Positions 38,293 to 50,991 of a DNA stretch of 64,000 bases are shown piece by piece. The stretch is from the NCBI RefSeq assembly GCF_929443795.1, contig NC_064889.1, positions 12,845,299-12,909,298 on the forward strand, in the 5' to 3' direction. The translations under genes were made by a program, and so were the position numbers. Source of the DNA: Astur gentilis. Taxonomy: Eukaryota > Chordata > Aves > Accipitriformes > Accipitridae. Positions within the stretch are counted from its first letter, which is position 1. The number at the start of each line of letters is the position of its first letter. The notes under the pieces are model-generated. The model was not told where the DNA came from. It made no database searches and saw nothing but the letters and a program-made list of their open reading frames with translations.

Positions 38293-39826
38293 CTATTTCT
38301 GTATGTCTTCAAATGCCCAATTTTGTATTTACAGGTGGTATGGGATTGCACTTCACTGTTGTAATTTTTCGGTACCATGCAAATGCTATGGAGAAAGCTT
38401 TAAAAGTAACCTAGCTACAATAAATTATTCTGCTTTCAAGTTTTGATTTATTTTTTTTAAAATTACTCTAGAAAATTTGCACGCTGTTTTGAGAAATGAC
38501 CTAAATGTGCAGCTCCTCTTCTTTGTCACCAGTCCCAGCCTCACCTAATTCATTACCTTTGGCTGGAACACATATTTATTTGTTGTGTTAATGCAGTTTT
38601 TACATGCTACTGTATCGATCTTCCTCTGCTGGACTTGCACCTAAAAGCAGTGGTCCAAGGGAACAGATTAATTAATCTAATTAATTGTAATTAGATTTTC
38701 TAAGTAAGGACATAAGCAACCTTCTTCCTTTTTCCTTTTAAGTGACTTGGAAGGAAAAGGTTAGTAAGAAGCCTATTGTGCATTGGTTGTTTGGCTTTTT
38801 CAAGGCATTTTATCTGGAAAACACCTTTCTTTGGGCTACACAGTATGGAAACTCAAGCTTGCTGAAAATGGAAAGTGTCTGTCAAGGAATGTTGTTATTA
38901 AGCCAGGAAGATCTTTTATTCTTGACCAAATCAACAACTCATCATTAGGCTAGTAGAGATATCAATGAATGTCAAAATTCTACAGATTTCAAGATAGGTC
39001 CATTTTCAACAGGAAATGTTGGGTAGTTATGTAGCTACCCTGTCAAGGACTAAGTATAAAACTAAGCCTAATTTATAATAAAAATAAAAATCTGCGTGCA
39101 AAACCCCCTTAAAAATGTTTTCTAGAAATCTACTTGTTACTTCAGAAATTTTCTCCTTTGCCACTACAAAGCTCTGATCATTTACCCAATGAAGCTTGCA
39201 TCTTACCTTGAGTAGATGACCGAAGCCTATTTTACCTTAAAAAAAAAAAAAAAAAAAAAGTCTAGGTCTTGAGCTAGTGTTTCTCTTCTTTTGCTACTGA
39301 CTTTCTTTAAATCGGTGGGCGCGAGGCAAGATGCTCGAGAGCAGGATACAGCCCAGTACTCTTTCAGGAGAAGCAATAAGAGCTATGTGGATAATTAGGG
39401 AGGGACTTTCTCCCCTGCTGTGGTGTGGGAACATGGGCAACAACTCCAAGTCTTATTCTCTGAAGTACAATTGAGCAATTAAAACCAGATTGAAACAGGA
39501 TTTGGTACTGCTTAGGCAGCTTAGAGAGAATTTGAACTTCTTCACCAAACTGAGGCGAGGTGGGAAATTTCTAGAGTTAACCAAGTGAGGTGGAACTGAG
39601 CGTTGCTCCACCCCTCTGTGTCCTACTGGTGGTAATGTTTCGTATCGTTACCTTAGTCTCAGCTGGTCTTTAGTAAGATGTTTACAGATCCTCTGTGGCA
39701 TACTCTGTAGCAGGACTCTGGGTTTTAAAAACATAGAACAGTTATCTCAGCTGTCATATTACCTAGTACTCTGGAAATGACTACCATCAGCAAAATTTAT
39801 CTGGCACTGTAAGTGTTTGGTATCTG
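38293..39826. other. Intergenic DNA downstream of CYP19A1
   Basis: AT-rich DNA between the CR1 relic and the inferred end of CYP19A1. It holds an A21 run at 39239-39259. On the minus strand AATAAA occurs at 38915-38920 and 38575-38580, which could be distal polyadenylation signals if the aromatase 3' UTR is longer than I assume. No gene is seen. Confidence 0.6.
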
Positions 39827-40426
39827 TTTAATATGACAGCAAAACATGGTAAAGAAAAATGTTTGACTGACTCCTTGTACAAACATTTTTTGTAGCTGAT
39901 ATATGTCCTAAATATTTTAAATTGTTTCATAGTCTTAAAATCAACTTTAACATTATTCATTCAGATGTTTTCAAAACCAGATAATTAGAGCTTTTGCAGT
40001 AGTTCAATACTGCTAGGTGCAACTTTGGGGCGGTTCAGGGAAGGGGGACACGCGTAGTCCTGGAATTAAACACACGTTGCGCATGTTCTTTTGTTGATCC
40101 CCAAACCTCTGAACTTGCACTATTTGAAAAGCAAGGCATAGCTTCGTCTGGACTTGATGATTTTCAAAAGTAGCTAGGAATCCTGCGTATAGCGTGGCAT
40201 CACCTAGCAACAGGACTGTTTTGTAATTTTGGTCTTTCGTTATTAGATTGAAGCTGTGGCCAGAATGCGGTTCTGCTGTGCAGGCAGAACAAGTTGTCAT
40301 CTGAAACTATAGTTGTTTAGGGGCAACAAAACGCCTTAGTCTGTATCTTTACCTAGGAATGATGGGGATTTCTTAGTGGCTGTGGCTGAGAAAGCCCTGT
40401 AACTTTAATGCTGACGCCAATTCATT
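39827..40426 (-). other. CYP19A1: CYP19A1 3' untranslated region (end inferred)
   Basis: This follows the aromatase stop codon directly. The first plausible polyadenylation hexamer on the minus strand at a reasonable distance is ATTAAA at 39827-39832, about 600 nt past the stop. Another ATTAAA at 40404-40409 is only about 18 nt past the stop and seems too close. AATAAA motifs at 38915 and 38575 would give UTRs of 1.5-1.9 kb. The true end cannot be settled from sequence. A 95-codon open frame at 40013-40300 on this strand has no family features and is probably chance. Confidence 0.45.
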
Positions 40427-40678
40427 TTAGTCACCCTGATTCTTGTTTGTGTTTCTTCTCGGTGTGAAAACCATCTCCAGCAGAGGCTGCCTTTCTATTG
40501 GGTGCATGGATAAGTCATTGTTTTTCTGGATGTTGTTAAGGCCTCTTCCTTTCATTGTCTGTACTCTGCACCGTCTCAGAAGAGTCACCAGAATTGCTTT
40601 CATCATTACCATGGCAATAAACTTTCCTACGCAGCCCCGAGGGCCGAATCCAAATGGTTGGAAATAGCGTGAAGGAAC
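40427..40678 (-). CDS. CYP19A1: CYP19A1 aromatase, last coding exon (haem-binding region)
   Basis: This exon encodes residues 422-504 and the TAA stop at 40429-40427. It carries the P450 haem-ligand loop FGFGPRGCVG. The thiolate cysteine is residue 437, the same number as in human aromatase. The acceptor is GTGCAG before GTTCCT and the exon begins in phase 0, continuing the reading frame of the 43661-43902 exon. The C-terminus is rich in basic and polar residues (ends RRNTNKNQGD), and the whole protein is one residue longer than human (503). The loop matches the family pattern FxxGxRxCxG, so a functional enzyme is expected. Confidence 0.97.
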   Translation of the reverse strand, partial: VPSRYFQPFGFGPRGCVGKFIAMVMMKAILVTLLRRCRVQTMKGRGLNNIQKNNDLSMHPIERQPLLEMVFTPRRNTNKNQGD

Positions 40679-43660
40679 CTGCACAGAAGAACACGAGGAA
40701 TAAGCTTTAAGGCAAATCTTTCATCATCAAAGTAGCCAGAATTATGATGGAAATTGGGAGTGAATATATTCTGAAAAACTTGTGGAAAGAATCTCTTAGG
40801 AGCAGTTACTTCTTTCCTTTACACTGAGCAGCCAGGCCAAAATAGAGAGACACCTACGGAAGGTATGCCTCTTTAAAGGCTAAGGTGGCAGGGAATGGGA
40901 AGTTAAGCGGTTGAATTTTGCCTGTGCATTTCAGTCTGTTCATCCTGTGAACTACAGGCATTGTACCACAAGCTGTGAAAAGGAGGGAAGCCTTTGCTCT
41001 TCGATATGCATTAAAGTTCATTAAAAACTTTTTCGGAAAATGTTCATTACAGAGCTCATAAACGCCTGAGATACAGGCTGATGCCTTGTCCAAAGATGAT
41101 CTTAAAGCCATACACCTACTACAAGTGTCCTTAAAAAGCTAGTGTTCCTGAGAATTTATTTGTCATAAGATGCAATGTTGAAAATTTTATTTGGTATCTA
41201 ATAGAGAGATAACATTTATAAAATGATTGTCTCCTGTCCTATCAACTAAAATGTGAAATGCAGCGTTCCCAGAGCTGTTGAAGAATGCACAGCCAGTTTC
41301 TGCTACTTTTACTGACATTGTATACATCAGTTATCCAAAACAGTCCCGACAGCATGAATAATACTGCTAATGAGGTACAAAGGTACTTGTTATGAGTAAG
41401 AAAAAGCAAGTCTGTCTATAAAATAATACATTCTTTTTCTTCATCTGTGTAACTTTCTTTTTTTAAAAATAAGATACTAGCTGTGTTCTGACTTCCTATT
41501 TAACCAAGGAATACGGTAGAAAAGGTTGCTTTATTTTAAATTATCTAGAAAAAAAGTGTCGTCTTTTTCCTCATTTTCAGACTGAGAAAAATGTTTTCTG
41601 TTTAAATTTTTTCAAATAAACTGAGCTGTACTTTTTGAAAAATGATAGGTAAGTACAAGTGTCTATAATATAGAGCAAGTACAGCAGCTGGCAGTACAGC
41701 ACAATGGCAAATGCACAGCCTGGGAAAATGGAAATATGTTTAGATTCTAACAATGCCATCTTATCATAAACAATGGTGTGGATTGCTATTCACTTAGAGA
41801 ACTGTGTGAAAATTGTGCCTGCTAGAATAATGATGTGGCAAACAGAATGTATCAAGTCAGATAGAAAATGTGTGGTTAAATATTTGGTCAAGGGGAAATA
41901 TTTTTAGTAGTAAAGGGTACTTATAAAATAAGCAAGAAATCTGTTTTGACAGAAATACTTAGAATGAAAATAACAGGTGGAAAAATGGAAACTATTCACA
42001 GTGAACAGTTATTTCAATAAACTTAGTCACTCTCTTGAATTTTCTACAGTGACTTTTTCCTTGATCTGTTGTTTTTAATACTGTGGACAGAGTTTGCTAT
42101 GGGTAGTCAAACAGCAGTTTAGAAACGTTAACCAGGTGATTTGGTGCTCATTTTTGTCTGTGTGGCATACATGGTACTGCTAGGTTTCTGACAGGAAAAA
42201 TGTAAAACCTGGAGGCGGGTTTCTGGCTTGAACGTTCAGATCTTTTGTTTCTTTATTTTCTTAATTATTTCTTCAGGTGTTTTTACTAGTAAGCGCATTT
42301 TTGGTGTATCAAAGTGTGTCATTTATTTATTTCTTTAAAACTGAAATTACTGTCTGTGGACGCTTACATGTGCATCTGCTGACATCTCCAAAGAAAAAAA
42401 AAATTGCCAGGTGACAGAATTACTTCCTAACTTTTTTAGTTAGGCAAAATGAGAACTACAACAACTGTAGAAAACATTAACCCTTTAGCTTCAACCCCAT
42501 TCAACCTTAATATTTGGCAAGCTACAAGAAAACGTAAGAGAAAGCCTGCATACCAGGGAAATGTGTGCATCTGTGATAGTAATGCTAAGGTTCTGCAGTT
42601 GAGATTCCCTTCGTAGGACTAAGCCGATTACGCCCTCCACTCTTGCATGGCTACTTGTTCCAGAGATCTTTCTAATTCTCTCACAGGAGTGCTAACCAAA
42701 CCTTAGTAGTTCATATTTTTGTGCTCTCTGTCACATGGGTAGCACTGTCTTCCGCTTCCATCTGCACTGGTTAACAGTCAAAAACCAGGAGTCCAATGCC
42801 ATAGAATCAGTCTATTTTCTTTCAATACAGTTTTAATCTCTCCGGATGATTACTTACTGCTGAACAAATACAGTTTTGCCAAACAGTTTGTTTAACAAAT
42901 AATCAGAAGAGCAGAGCTCTAAATGAAATTAAATACTCTGAAGGATGATTTATGATAGTAGGAGATTACAAGCAGGAAAAAAGTTCACGTATTGCTTTTG
43001 GTACAGGACTCAAAAAAGTAGACTAAAAAAAATTCTAGTTCTTGTGGGAGTTAGAATATAACTTAAATTGAAATGCTGTGCTGAACTGGGACTGAATTAC
43101 GCAACATCTGCAATACTGAGTTGGTTAAAACTTAGGACTTCCATTTTGGTCTATAAAACGTTTTTATTTTTATTTAGGAATTTAAAAAAAAAAAAAAAAA
43201 AAAAAAGAGACAGAATGAGATGGATCCTAGATTCTCAGTCTCTCAGGAGTTACCATACTTCTTCACCTCTCCAGAGAATCCTTACGCAGCTTCAGCTCTG
43301 TGTTGTATGGCTTGCATGGCTCTAGCTCCCTAAAGCCTCTTTATTTTGTCCAGTGTTAGGGGATATAATGTAAACTATGTTTGTGTGGACAAATCCAATC
43401 AGAAATTTGAAATCAAAATTAAGATGCCTGGAAAAACTTTGTTTTCGATATAATAATTGTTTTTTTAATTAAAAGGCACTTTGATAGGAAAATATCTGCC
43501 CAGTTTTAATAATAATAGTAATAAGCAGGATGTATAGCTAACTAGGCACTTAAATGGAAAACAGTCTTGTGGTCACAAAGTTCTTGATCAAAATAAGAGG
43601 AAGAGACATTGTCAAAAAGTAATACTCAATTTCCTGTAAGAAATAAGATAGAAAACTTAC
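40679..43660 (-). other. CYP19A1: CYP19A1 last intron (about 3.0 kb)
   Basis: GT-AG intron with donor GTAAGT just below 43661 and acceptor CAG at 40679-40681. It contains a long A run at 43184-43206. No other exon or gene is seen. Confidence 0.9.
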
Positions 43661-43902
43661 GGTTTTCTCAAAATTTTCGAGAGAAAACTCATTCGGCTTT
43701 GGGAAGAATTCAAGCTTATGCATACGTCCGATATTGAGAATAATGTTTGTCCCCTTTTTCACCGGATAGCCATCAATTACATCATCTTGTAAAGCTTTTC
43801 GCATGATCAAGTCCACAACTGGCTGGTATCTCATACTCTCATAAATAAAATTCTCCACGACTTTTAAGTTTGGCATGTCATCACTCTGTATGTCTCTGTC
43901 AC
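43661..43902 (-). CDS. CYP19A1: CYP19A1 aromatase coding exon with K-helix ExxR
   Basis: The 242-nt exon encodes the end of codon 341 to residue 421. The K-helix motif YESMRYQP supplies the invariant Glu362 and Arg365 of P450 enzymes, which help hold the haem-binding core. The following DVIDGYPVKKGTNIILNIGR stretch is the conserved beta region between the K helix and the meander. The acceptor is CACAAG before GTGACA, and the exon ends ACC before GTAAGT. The length equals that of the human exon, as I recall it. Confidence 0.97.
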
Positions 43903-45347
43903 CTTGTGGAATAAAACAGATGGTGAAGAAGTTGGTTATGAATTAAATAGCTTCAATGTACAAATACCAAAACATTTCTGGAAGATTCTCAGTTCCTGAA
44001 ATGGCAGGATGGATCCAACAGCTTCTGAGGAGCTTTATGTAGCCTTACATATTCAGGAAATCTGGTATATTGTTCACCAGCATAAACCCTAGTTTATTAA
44101 TTTATCATCTTCTCACCTTCTTCTCAATACATTAGGAGTCTTTGTTCTGCTTTCTTGTCAGTGGCAAAACTCCGAAAGTCCTTCCCTGACTTTCGCATGA
44201 CTGAGAGCAACAAGACGCAACAAAGAAATCTTTTGAGAGCTGACAGCAAGCGGAATCTGGCAAGAGTCTGCAGACGAGAGAGAACTTTGTAGAGACCTTG
44301 AGTTTTCACCGTGCAGTTGGGTTTGGCTGGGTGTACGGCTAGGTCCTACTGTGGCCTATTTCAGTTACCGTAACTTCCTCCCGGCTTGACGCCATCAGCA
44401 GCAGTATCAGAGCCACGACGTGCTGCCAGTGGGAGCCTTACTTTAACTTCCATGCAACAAGCAGTTCAAGAACTACAGGCTGACCACTACGGGGGTAGGT
44501 TTTTGAGACGGAAGGCAGCTTTGCTACCCCAGCTGGTCATTTGCTGAAGGCAACAACGTTCAACTGCCTTAGAAATCAAGGCTAGCAAAAAGAAATAGGG
44601 AAGATGAGTAAGTGAGTACTCGACTCTCATGAGGTCAATAAAATAAAGTTTATTAAAAGTACCTTGGAAAAAGACTAAAGGACTTGTTATACACTTTCCA
44701 GTGTTTAATGGGCCGGAAGTAAATCTTGAATAAGAGTGGATTAAATTACTTTCTATATTATTCAGTGTCAGGCTTTGAATGAAGTCTGGAGAAGGGGCAG
44801 AATACAAATTTGGAATATCTTGATTGTGTTTTGAATAGTTAGTAATTAGTACTTAAAGAGGAGACCAGTTTGATATTAAAATGGATGACGGCAGAATACA
44901 ATTTTCATTTTCTCTAATCTTTCTCTTCTGCAGTCATAGTGAAACTTAGGGTTTATGTATATGGAGAGAAATATTGGTGATTAGAAGTATTTTCAATGAG
45001 TGTCCCCTTTCGCTGTTTCAAGGTAAATGGAAAATAATTTCAGTGGAACTTAGGAGGTGAGTGCTAATTTGCACTGCTGTTGCTGAGGAGGGAATGTAAC
45101 ACGTTCTTTCTAATAGATTATCAATTCTGATGATTCCTATTTGAATTTATCATACAAACTACTCATCTTCTTTCATTTGATCTTGCGTAAAATCTTTTAC
45201 ACAGAATGGTAGTTCATATATTTTACAGCAAATGCTTCTGTAAGAAGAAAACACTTAGATTTTTTTCAGCCTTTGAATAATCAAAACTAGATCACTGCTG
45301 AAGAAAAATTATATTCCCACATCACTGACTTTGCAGCTCCTGCTTAC
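43903..45347 (-). other. CYP19A1: CYP19A1 intron before the K-helix exon (about 1.4 kb)
   Basis: GT-AG intron. A 106-codon open frame at 44487-44807 has no recognisable family features and no acceptor-donor pair, so I treat it as chance. Nothing else is seen. Confidence 0.85.
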
Positions 45348-45510
45348 CCATAACAGTTTCAATTTCTCTCATCATCTCCTCTTCCACTGTGGGGTGCTCC
45401 GCAATCAGTATTAGCATAAAGAAGAGAGTCACAGACAGAGTATCAGGAGCAGCAATCATCATCTCCAGCACACACTGGTTCACATTCTCAGCAGTCAGGT
45501 CCCCTCTGTT
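45348..45510 (-). CDS. CYP19A1: CYP19A1 aromatase coding exon with I-helix active site
   Basis: The 163-nt exon encodes residues 287-340 plus one base and starts in phase 0 after TTTCAG. It carries the I-helix signature AAPDT with Ala306, Asp309 and Thr310 at the same numbers as in human aromatase. In the family these residues shape the steroid pocket and deliver protons for oxygen activation and the final aromatisation step. The exon was too broken up to appear as one long open frame, so I read it by reverse-complementing the region. It ends GTTATGG before GTAAGC. Confidence 0.96.
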
Positions 45511-46165
45511 CTGAAAATAAATTGGAAATTTGGGGGGGAAATTGTTGATTGCTCACCCCTGGTGCCAACAAAGATCCTATAGCAGTAGAATGGGAAGGCC
45601 CTAGAATATCTGCTTTAAACAAAAGTAAAAATCTTGGCAGTCTTTCTATCTCGTATGCTAATTAACATTTATTTTTTGTCTTTCAGAGAAAAATAGAAAA
45701 CTCATATTTTGATGGGTGTGTATTATCTCACCGAAAAGCGAGAGTTTGTTCTTAGCTCAGATCTTATTGATTCATTGCCTTTTCTCACAGTTTGTGAGCT
45801 GTCGGAGATTATACAAGGTAGGATTTACGTAGCATTTGAAGCCTTTGCAAACAAAAGGCAATACATCAAGATAAAATGCAAAGGTTAGGGAAAGACTGGA
45901 GGACCTTCAGGGATAGATGCAAGAGTTTTAAGGATGTCATTTAAGCCATGAAAAAAATCAGACAAGCACCTGTTCCCCAAAATGCAACTATTCAATGTTT
46001 GAATCACTGTTAGGGACTCCACAGAACCGACTGATTTGTATCCCTTTATGATGACATGACCTTCAGATAGATACATGAAGTTTAAGTTGCAAAGCCTGTG
46101 GTGTTAATGATGGGAAAAGGTCAGAAAAATCAAAATTAGTCATATTTTGAGTACATTGCCAATAC
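45511..46165 (-). other. CYP19A1: CYP19A1 intron before the I-helix exon (655 nt)
   Basis: The shortest intron of the gene; GT-AG with donor CAG before GTATTG. No repeat or gene is seen. Confidence 0.9.
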
Positions 46166-46280
46166 CTGTGCAAAAATCAACTGGGATGCAAAATCCATGT
46201 GTTCATCCAACTTCTCAACAGTGGAAAGCTTTTGTCGTTTTTGTTCTATTAAGATTTCCATTGCTCCTTTCAGATCCTTG
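46166..46280 (-). CDS. CYP19A1: CYP19A1 aromatase coding exon (G-helix to H-helix region)
   Basis: The 115-nt exon begins after TTTTCAG and completes a split Val codon. It then reads KDLKGAMEILIEQKRQKLST and continues to DFASQLIFAQ before the donor GTATTG. The sequence agrees with avian aromatase between the G helix and the start of the I helix. Its 115-nt length equals the exon before it, and both match the human exon lengths as I remember them. Confidence 0.96.
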
Positions 46281-48169
46281 CTGAAAACAGATGAAATCCA
46301 GCATATTGATAAATATCTGCAGACTTCTAGTATACACTGGGATATGGTTAGAAACATAGAGATTATGCCAATAAACCCATCTAAGAATGGCAGAAATTAA
46401 GTACTCCTAAGAGGGGTTCCATGGTTCTCTGCAAAAGCAGTAATACTAAGGGAAGGTGTATTTTCTTATTATTTTTTATTAAATAATTGCTTGTTAGTTT
46501 GGACTGAAATCTTACTTTCTTTTTATAGGATAGACTGAAAAGGATGAATATATCTCTGTATATCCTATTAATGAATAGAGTTTTAAGAGACATTTCCAAA
46601 GAATTTGTTTATTTCCTTCTATTTTATACTGTATTTTATCAGTGAGTAAATTGAACTTAGAGAACATGAGGGATGATTGTTAGAAAAATGTCGATAAATG
46701 TTAGAAAAATTGTACAGTCTTGGAGGTAGAGTTGATATAAATTTTTCATATTTAAATAGTAATACTGTGTCAACAGCTTGTATTTCAGTGGTGGAAAAAA
46801 GCAATGTCCAACAGTTTATAATTTTATTTGGGATTTTCAGTTAGCTATAGATTTGAAGGAAATTCTTTTTAAAAAGTAGTTTGGAAAGTTTTTGAATGAA
46901 ATCCTCAGGCTTTCCATTTGTGTTTGCCATTGTTGGGATAGAACATTTGACCAGTTTTGTAGGGGGAAATGAATTCAAAACTTGGTAAAGTTCTCATTAT
47001 TTATAACATGTTTTATGTATTAGAAATAGCAAATGGTCCTTTTTGCTAACTTTATTAGAATAATATCAGAAGTCATCATATCCTGTGGTGGTTCTTTGCA
47101 TCGCTTTAAGTCCAGCAATCTTTATTGGGTTTTTTTTTTTCAGTAGAAATTTATGAATAAGTCCATTTTAATGGAATTGCTTTTGAAACATCAGTATTTG
47201 CAAGGGCCCTGCAAGGGCTTTCTCATAATAACTGGGCCACCACAGTTAGCTGTTATTAGAATCACAGGATAAAGCATTAAGCAGTGCCATAATAAAACTG
47301 GTGAGCATATGTTAGAGAAGTTAAATCTTGTGTCTAGTTTATAAGAGTTGTCCAACTACTTTAGAGGAAGCTCTATCTTTCCCTTAAAACCTTTATGTTA
47401 TATAGCACCATCAAAAGAATTTATTACACATGCTTCATAAGCAGTAGTTTCTCTCACTAGCTAGAATCCAAATCCAAAATGAACAAACTGATTGCCAGTT
47501 CTTTTTATAACCAGTCCTCTTTTGGCAGAAGGCAGCAAATGAGATCATAAAAATAGAAGAGGCATTTTGTATTTTTGCAAAGAGGAAGATGGCAAAATGT
47601 ATTTGTTCCTTATTTAGGAAAAAAAACCCTTGAAAAGGATTATCATGCTGAGCACCAAGTTTTAACTCAGAAATGAGTTGTTAACTCAAAAATGCACGTT
47701 GAAGGAACCCATAAATAGAATTATGCTCAGGGGTTAACTCTACTCGGACAGTACCATAAACGTAGATGAGTTTTCCTGTTTTGATGAACTGTAGCCTACT
47801 ATTTGACTGTCCTTGACTAGAGAGCAGATATAACTTGAACCCATATATGGCTTTTCCATGTCTGTTTGAACTGAATCAGTGATTTAAATTTAGTTTCACA
47901 TTTGAGCTGGCATTAACTAATATTTTGGTGAGTTATCTAGGACTGAATAGGCAAGGGCTTTAAATCGTCCCCTGAGATCAGCCACTTGTAGCATCAGTGG
48001 CAAACCTTGTTCTGTTGCTATCTTAGCAGATGGAGGACTTCAGCCAGCCACCTTTGCAAGTTTCACAATTTATTTTCTAAAAGGCAGAGGAAAATATCAG
48101 GGAAGATCTCCTTCATAGAAAGAAAGAAAGGATCTTATGCAAATGATCTGTAAAACTGTTGATACTTAC
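46281..48169 (-). other. CYP19A1: CYP19A1 intron (about 1.9 kb)
   Basis: GT-AG intron, AT-rich, with a T run near 47139-47150. No gene or recognisable transposon is seen. Confidence 0.85.
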
Positions 48170-48284
48170 ACTGCCTCTTCGTATTTCCTGCACAGCCAAG
48201 AAATCTTAAAAAAGATGTCAGGCTTTAACAGAAGTGCTTGCCAAGCATCAAAGTAGTTTTGAATCTTAAGTACAATGGCATGTT
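48170..48284 (-). CDS. CYP19A1: CYP19A1 aromatase coding exon (F-G region, substrate access)
   Basis: The 115-nt exon follows TTTTCAG and finishes the split Glu codon. It reads HAIVLKIQNYFDAWQALLLK, then PDIFFKISWLCRKYEEA and a split Val codon, before the donor GTAAGT. The QNYFDAWQALL and PDIFFKISW blocks form the F-helix and F-G loop region, which in the human structure lines the steroid pocket and contacts the membrane. Human and, as I recall, chicken have Ser where this sequence has His just after LDE. This exon has no long open frame of its own and was placed by splice signals and frame. Confidence 0.95.
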
Positions 48285-49011
48285 CTGAAAAGAAAGGTTA
48301 ACAAAAAGCAGTATAAAGTATAAACCTCAATAGCCAAAGAGCAGAAATGCTTCAGAAAAATTAATGATAGGGCCCCGTTCCCTACTCTGACTAAGTTCAC
48401 TGGAATTTGAAAAACATTTGGTTTGGTTAATGGTGGTAGATAGCATTAGGAAACACTTGTGGCCCGCTGTAGAAAAGGTATAGATCTTTGTAAAAACTCT
48501 TGGTAGCTAGCTAAAAGGAGATAGTGGTGTGTCAACCAGAGCCAAATAGTCTCCCACAGGAGAGCAGAAGCAGAACTATTGCAGCACATTGAAATGGGAT
48601 AATTTGGACATCACCATAATGTTATTTCTGTCATATGGTTTTGAGGATGAAGAAATCACAGAAGACATAAACTGTCAGGTGAACTTTTCAAGGCCATCAT
48701 TTATTTTGGTAGAAAGATTTCAGATCCTTACATGCATATAATATTGGGATCATACCAACTCAGTGCATAAAAATCTCTTTAAATGCTACTATTTATCAAG
48801 GTGAGTGTGACAAGCTAATGTATATTTTTAATCATATAAAATTCTCTTTTATAACTAAAGTCACTCATAAATCAATTTCAATTCATTATATGGTGATATG
48901 AGTCTGTTCTTGCTCTGTTTCCGAAACAAAACTGCTGAGTGATGTCAATGGGTTTTCCTTGGACATTCAGCTTAGATCCATCACAAGGTATAAAAATAAA
49001 GCTGTTAGTAC
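48285..49011 (-). other. CYP19A1: CYP19A1 intron (727 nt)
   Basis: GT-AG intron, AT-rich, no recognisable element. Confidence 0.9.
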
Positions 49012-49188
49012 CATCCAAAGGGATCCCGAGAAAAAGCTTGTTAGATGTGTCAAGCATGATCCGTCTCATAAGATTCAACACATTGATGTTTCCTACTTCA
49101 GTGGTTACTTCCTCTAGTTTGTCCAGGTGAGCAATTGTTGATTCAACACAAATTGCTATCATACGCACAAGACCAGGACCAGATAGAG
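49012..49188 (-). CDS. CYP19A1: CYP19A1 aromatase coding exon (D-E helix region)
   Basis: The 177-nt exon follows TTTCAG. With the preceding base it reads ALSGPGLVRMIAICVEST, then HLDKLEEVTTEVGNINVL and RRIMLDTSNKLFLGIPLD, ending in a split codon before GTACTA. ALSGPGL and MLDTSN are strongly conserved aromatase blocks. The exon starts at 49188 rather than at the ATG seen within it at about 49165; that ATG is internal Met. Confidence 0.97.
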
Positions 49189-50991
49189 CTGAAATACATG
49201 TGCAAAATGACCAAAAGATTGGTTAACATTCATACCTTATTTATAACTTATCAGTTGGTGATAACAGTGTCAATCAAATGCCAAACATTATCACGTGAGC
49301 GACTGGTATAAAACTGTTGTGAAGCTTACTGGTTTACCATGTTTTGAAAGAAAAATGGAAGCATTTTGAGTTAAAACGGCAATGAACTCAAAGCCCAAAC
49401 GTCCCTTGCATCCAGCCACTTTATATCTCAGACACACATTTTTTGCTAGGTTTATACTGTGTTAAGGAAAGACATTTAGCATCATTTCTGCTACCTTTCT
49501 GCGAGGGAGGGTATCCGTGTCCTCATCTGCATCACAGGCACTGCAGATGTCCTGTCTCGTTTGCTCACAATGACACTGAGCAGGGAAGATAGCTTAGGGA
49601 TTTGTGGGGAGGATGACGGGAATTTCTGAAAACATAACTCCTGGGTGCTCTTTGCAGTGAGCTACTGGCAACCTGTAACGTTGCTGTGGACATAGCGAAG
49701 CCTAGCCTGGCAGTCATCTGTCCACCCATGAACAGTGGAAATAGCGTCATGACGGATTTATTGCATTTTAAGAATTCAAAAGCAACCAAAAGCAGTGGCC
49801 AGTTCCATTGCCATGTAATTCAGTGGGATTGTGATAGGCTCCAGCTGGAACGGATTCAAATAATTTTTGAATGACTTTGGAAATCTTGCCCTAAGTACTC
49901 TATTTAAATTACTTTTCCATACAAGACTTGCTGTACCTGCCTCAAGGACGTTATTTTATCAAATACATGTTGAGAGGGACTGTATGTTTGCAACTGAGAA
50001 GAGGTCTGTTTTGTAAATAGAGAGAACTGGTAGTTCTAGAAATAAGTAGAAAAACATACTCTTTTCCTGCCATCTTCAACCAGTACAAAGTTGCTGATAT
50101 TTTTCAATAGCAAAATCATGTAGGGAAGGCCAAGTGTCATAGGAGCACAGATACATCAACAAAATAACATAGAAAACTTAAACCAACAGATAATTTCTTT
50201 TAGGTTTTACTTTGCTTTGCTTTGTTTTTCAGGTTTTCGAATCACTGTCATAGACTACTGCGGTCTCAGCTGGTGAAAATCTTTTCTGAACTTGTAGAAC
50301 AAGTGTGGCAGTTTTGTTAGGAAGGCTGTAGGATCACTAGGATTAGCGAATTCTAATGATATGCAAATACTGAAAATTTTCAATTTGTGGAAAGAAGGTG
50401 AATCAAGAAATTGCAGACTCCTAAACCAGTAACACTGGAGTTTGTTTATGTAAATTTCCTGTTTGATTTCAACCTAGCGATATTAATTACTTCAATCTTT
50501 TTCTTTGTTACTACACTGATTCCTAGTATATTAAAGGGATTAATAAACAGTTCTGTTGTTCAGGTCTTATAAATTAATTCTGAAACTAAAGCACACACAC
50601 ACACACCCCTCCCCGAAATTAGAACAAGACAGAAAAGCCTTTGAACTCAGTGAAGACTGAGATAGGAACGACCAACTACACTTATGGAAGTGCCAGTTGA
50701 GCTAATGTAAACGCTGGACTTGAAATGTAAAAACGTTTAAAAACATGGCATGTGGGCATCATTTGATTTCGGTTTAATTGGATGAGATTAAGAATCTGCA
50801 AACTATTTCAGGACCATTTCAAATAGCATACCAAGCAGGATAATCATGAAAGAACATGTGCAATACATCTATAGGATATATAAAGAAAACTGATAATTTC
50901 TGTAATTTAAGTATGGTGAGGACAAACAGCATTTCAGAAAAGATAGACTCTGTGCTACAGTGATGCAGTGTATTAATGCACACTGATTTAC
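49189..50991 (-). other. CYP19A1: CYP19A1 intron (about 1.8 kb)
   Basis: GT-AG intron with a short CA run at 50592-50606. Small open frames near 49565-49874 lack family features. Confidence 0.88.

Noticed and set aside
40013..40300. A 95-codon minus-strand frame just past the aromatase stop
   Set aside because: It lies in the inferred 3' UTR, has no motif or acceptor of its own, and is of a length expected by chance.
44487..44807. A 106-codon minus-strand frame inside a CYP19A1 intron
   Set aside because: No splice pair, no family resemblance, and aromatase exon order is complete without it.
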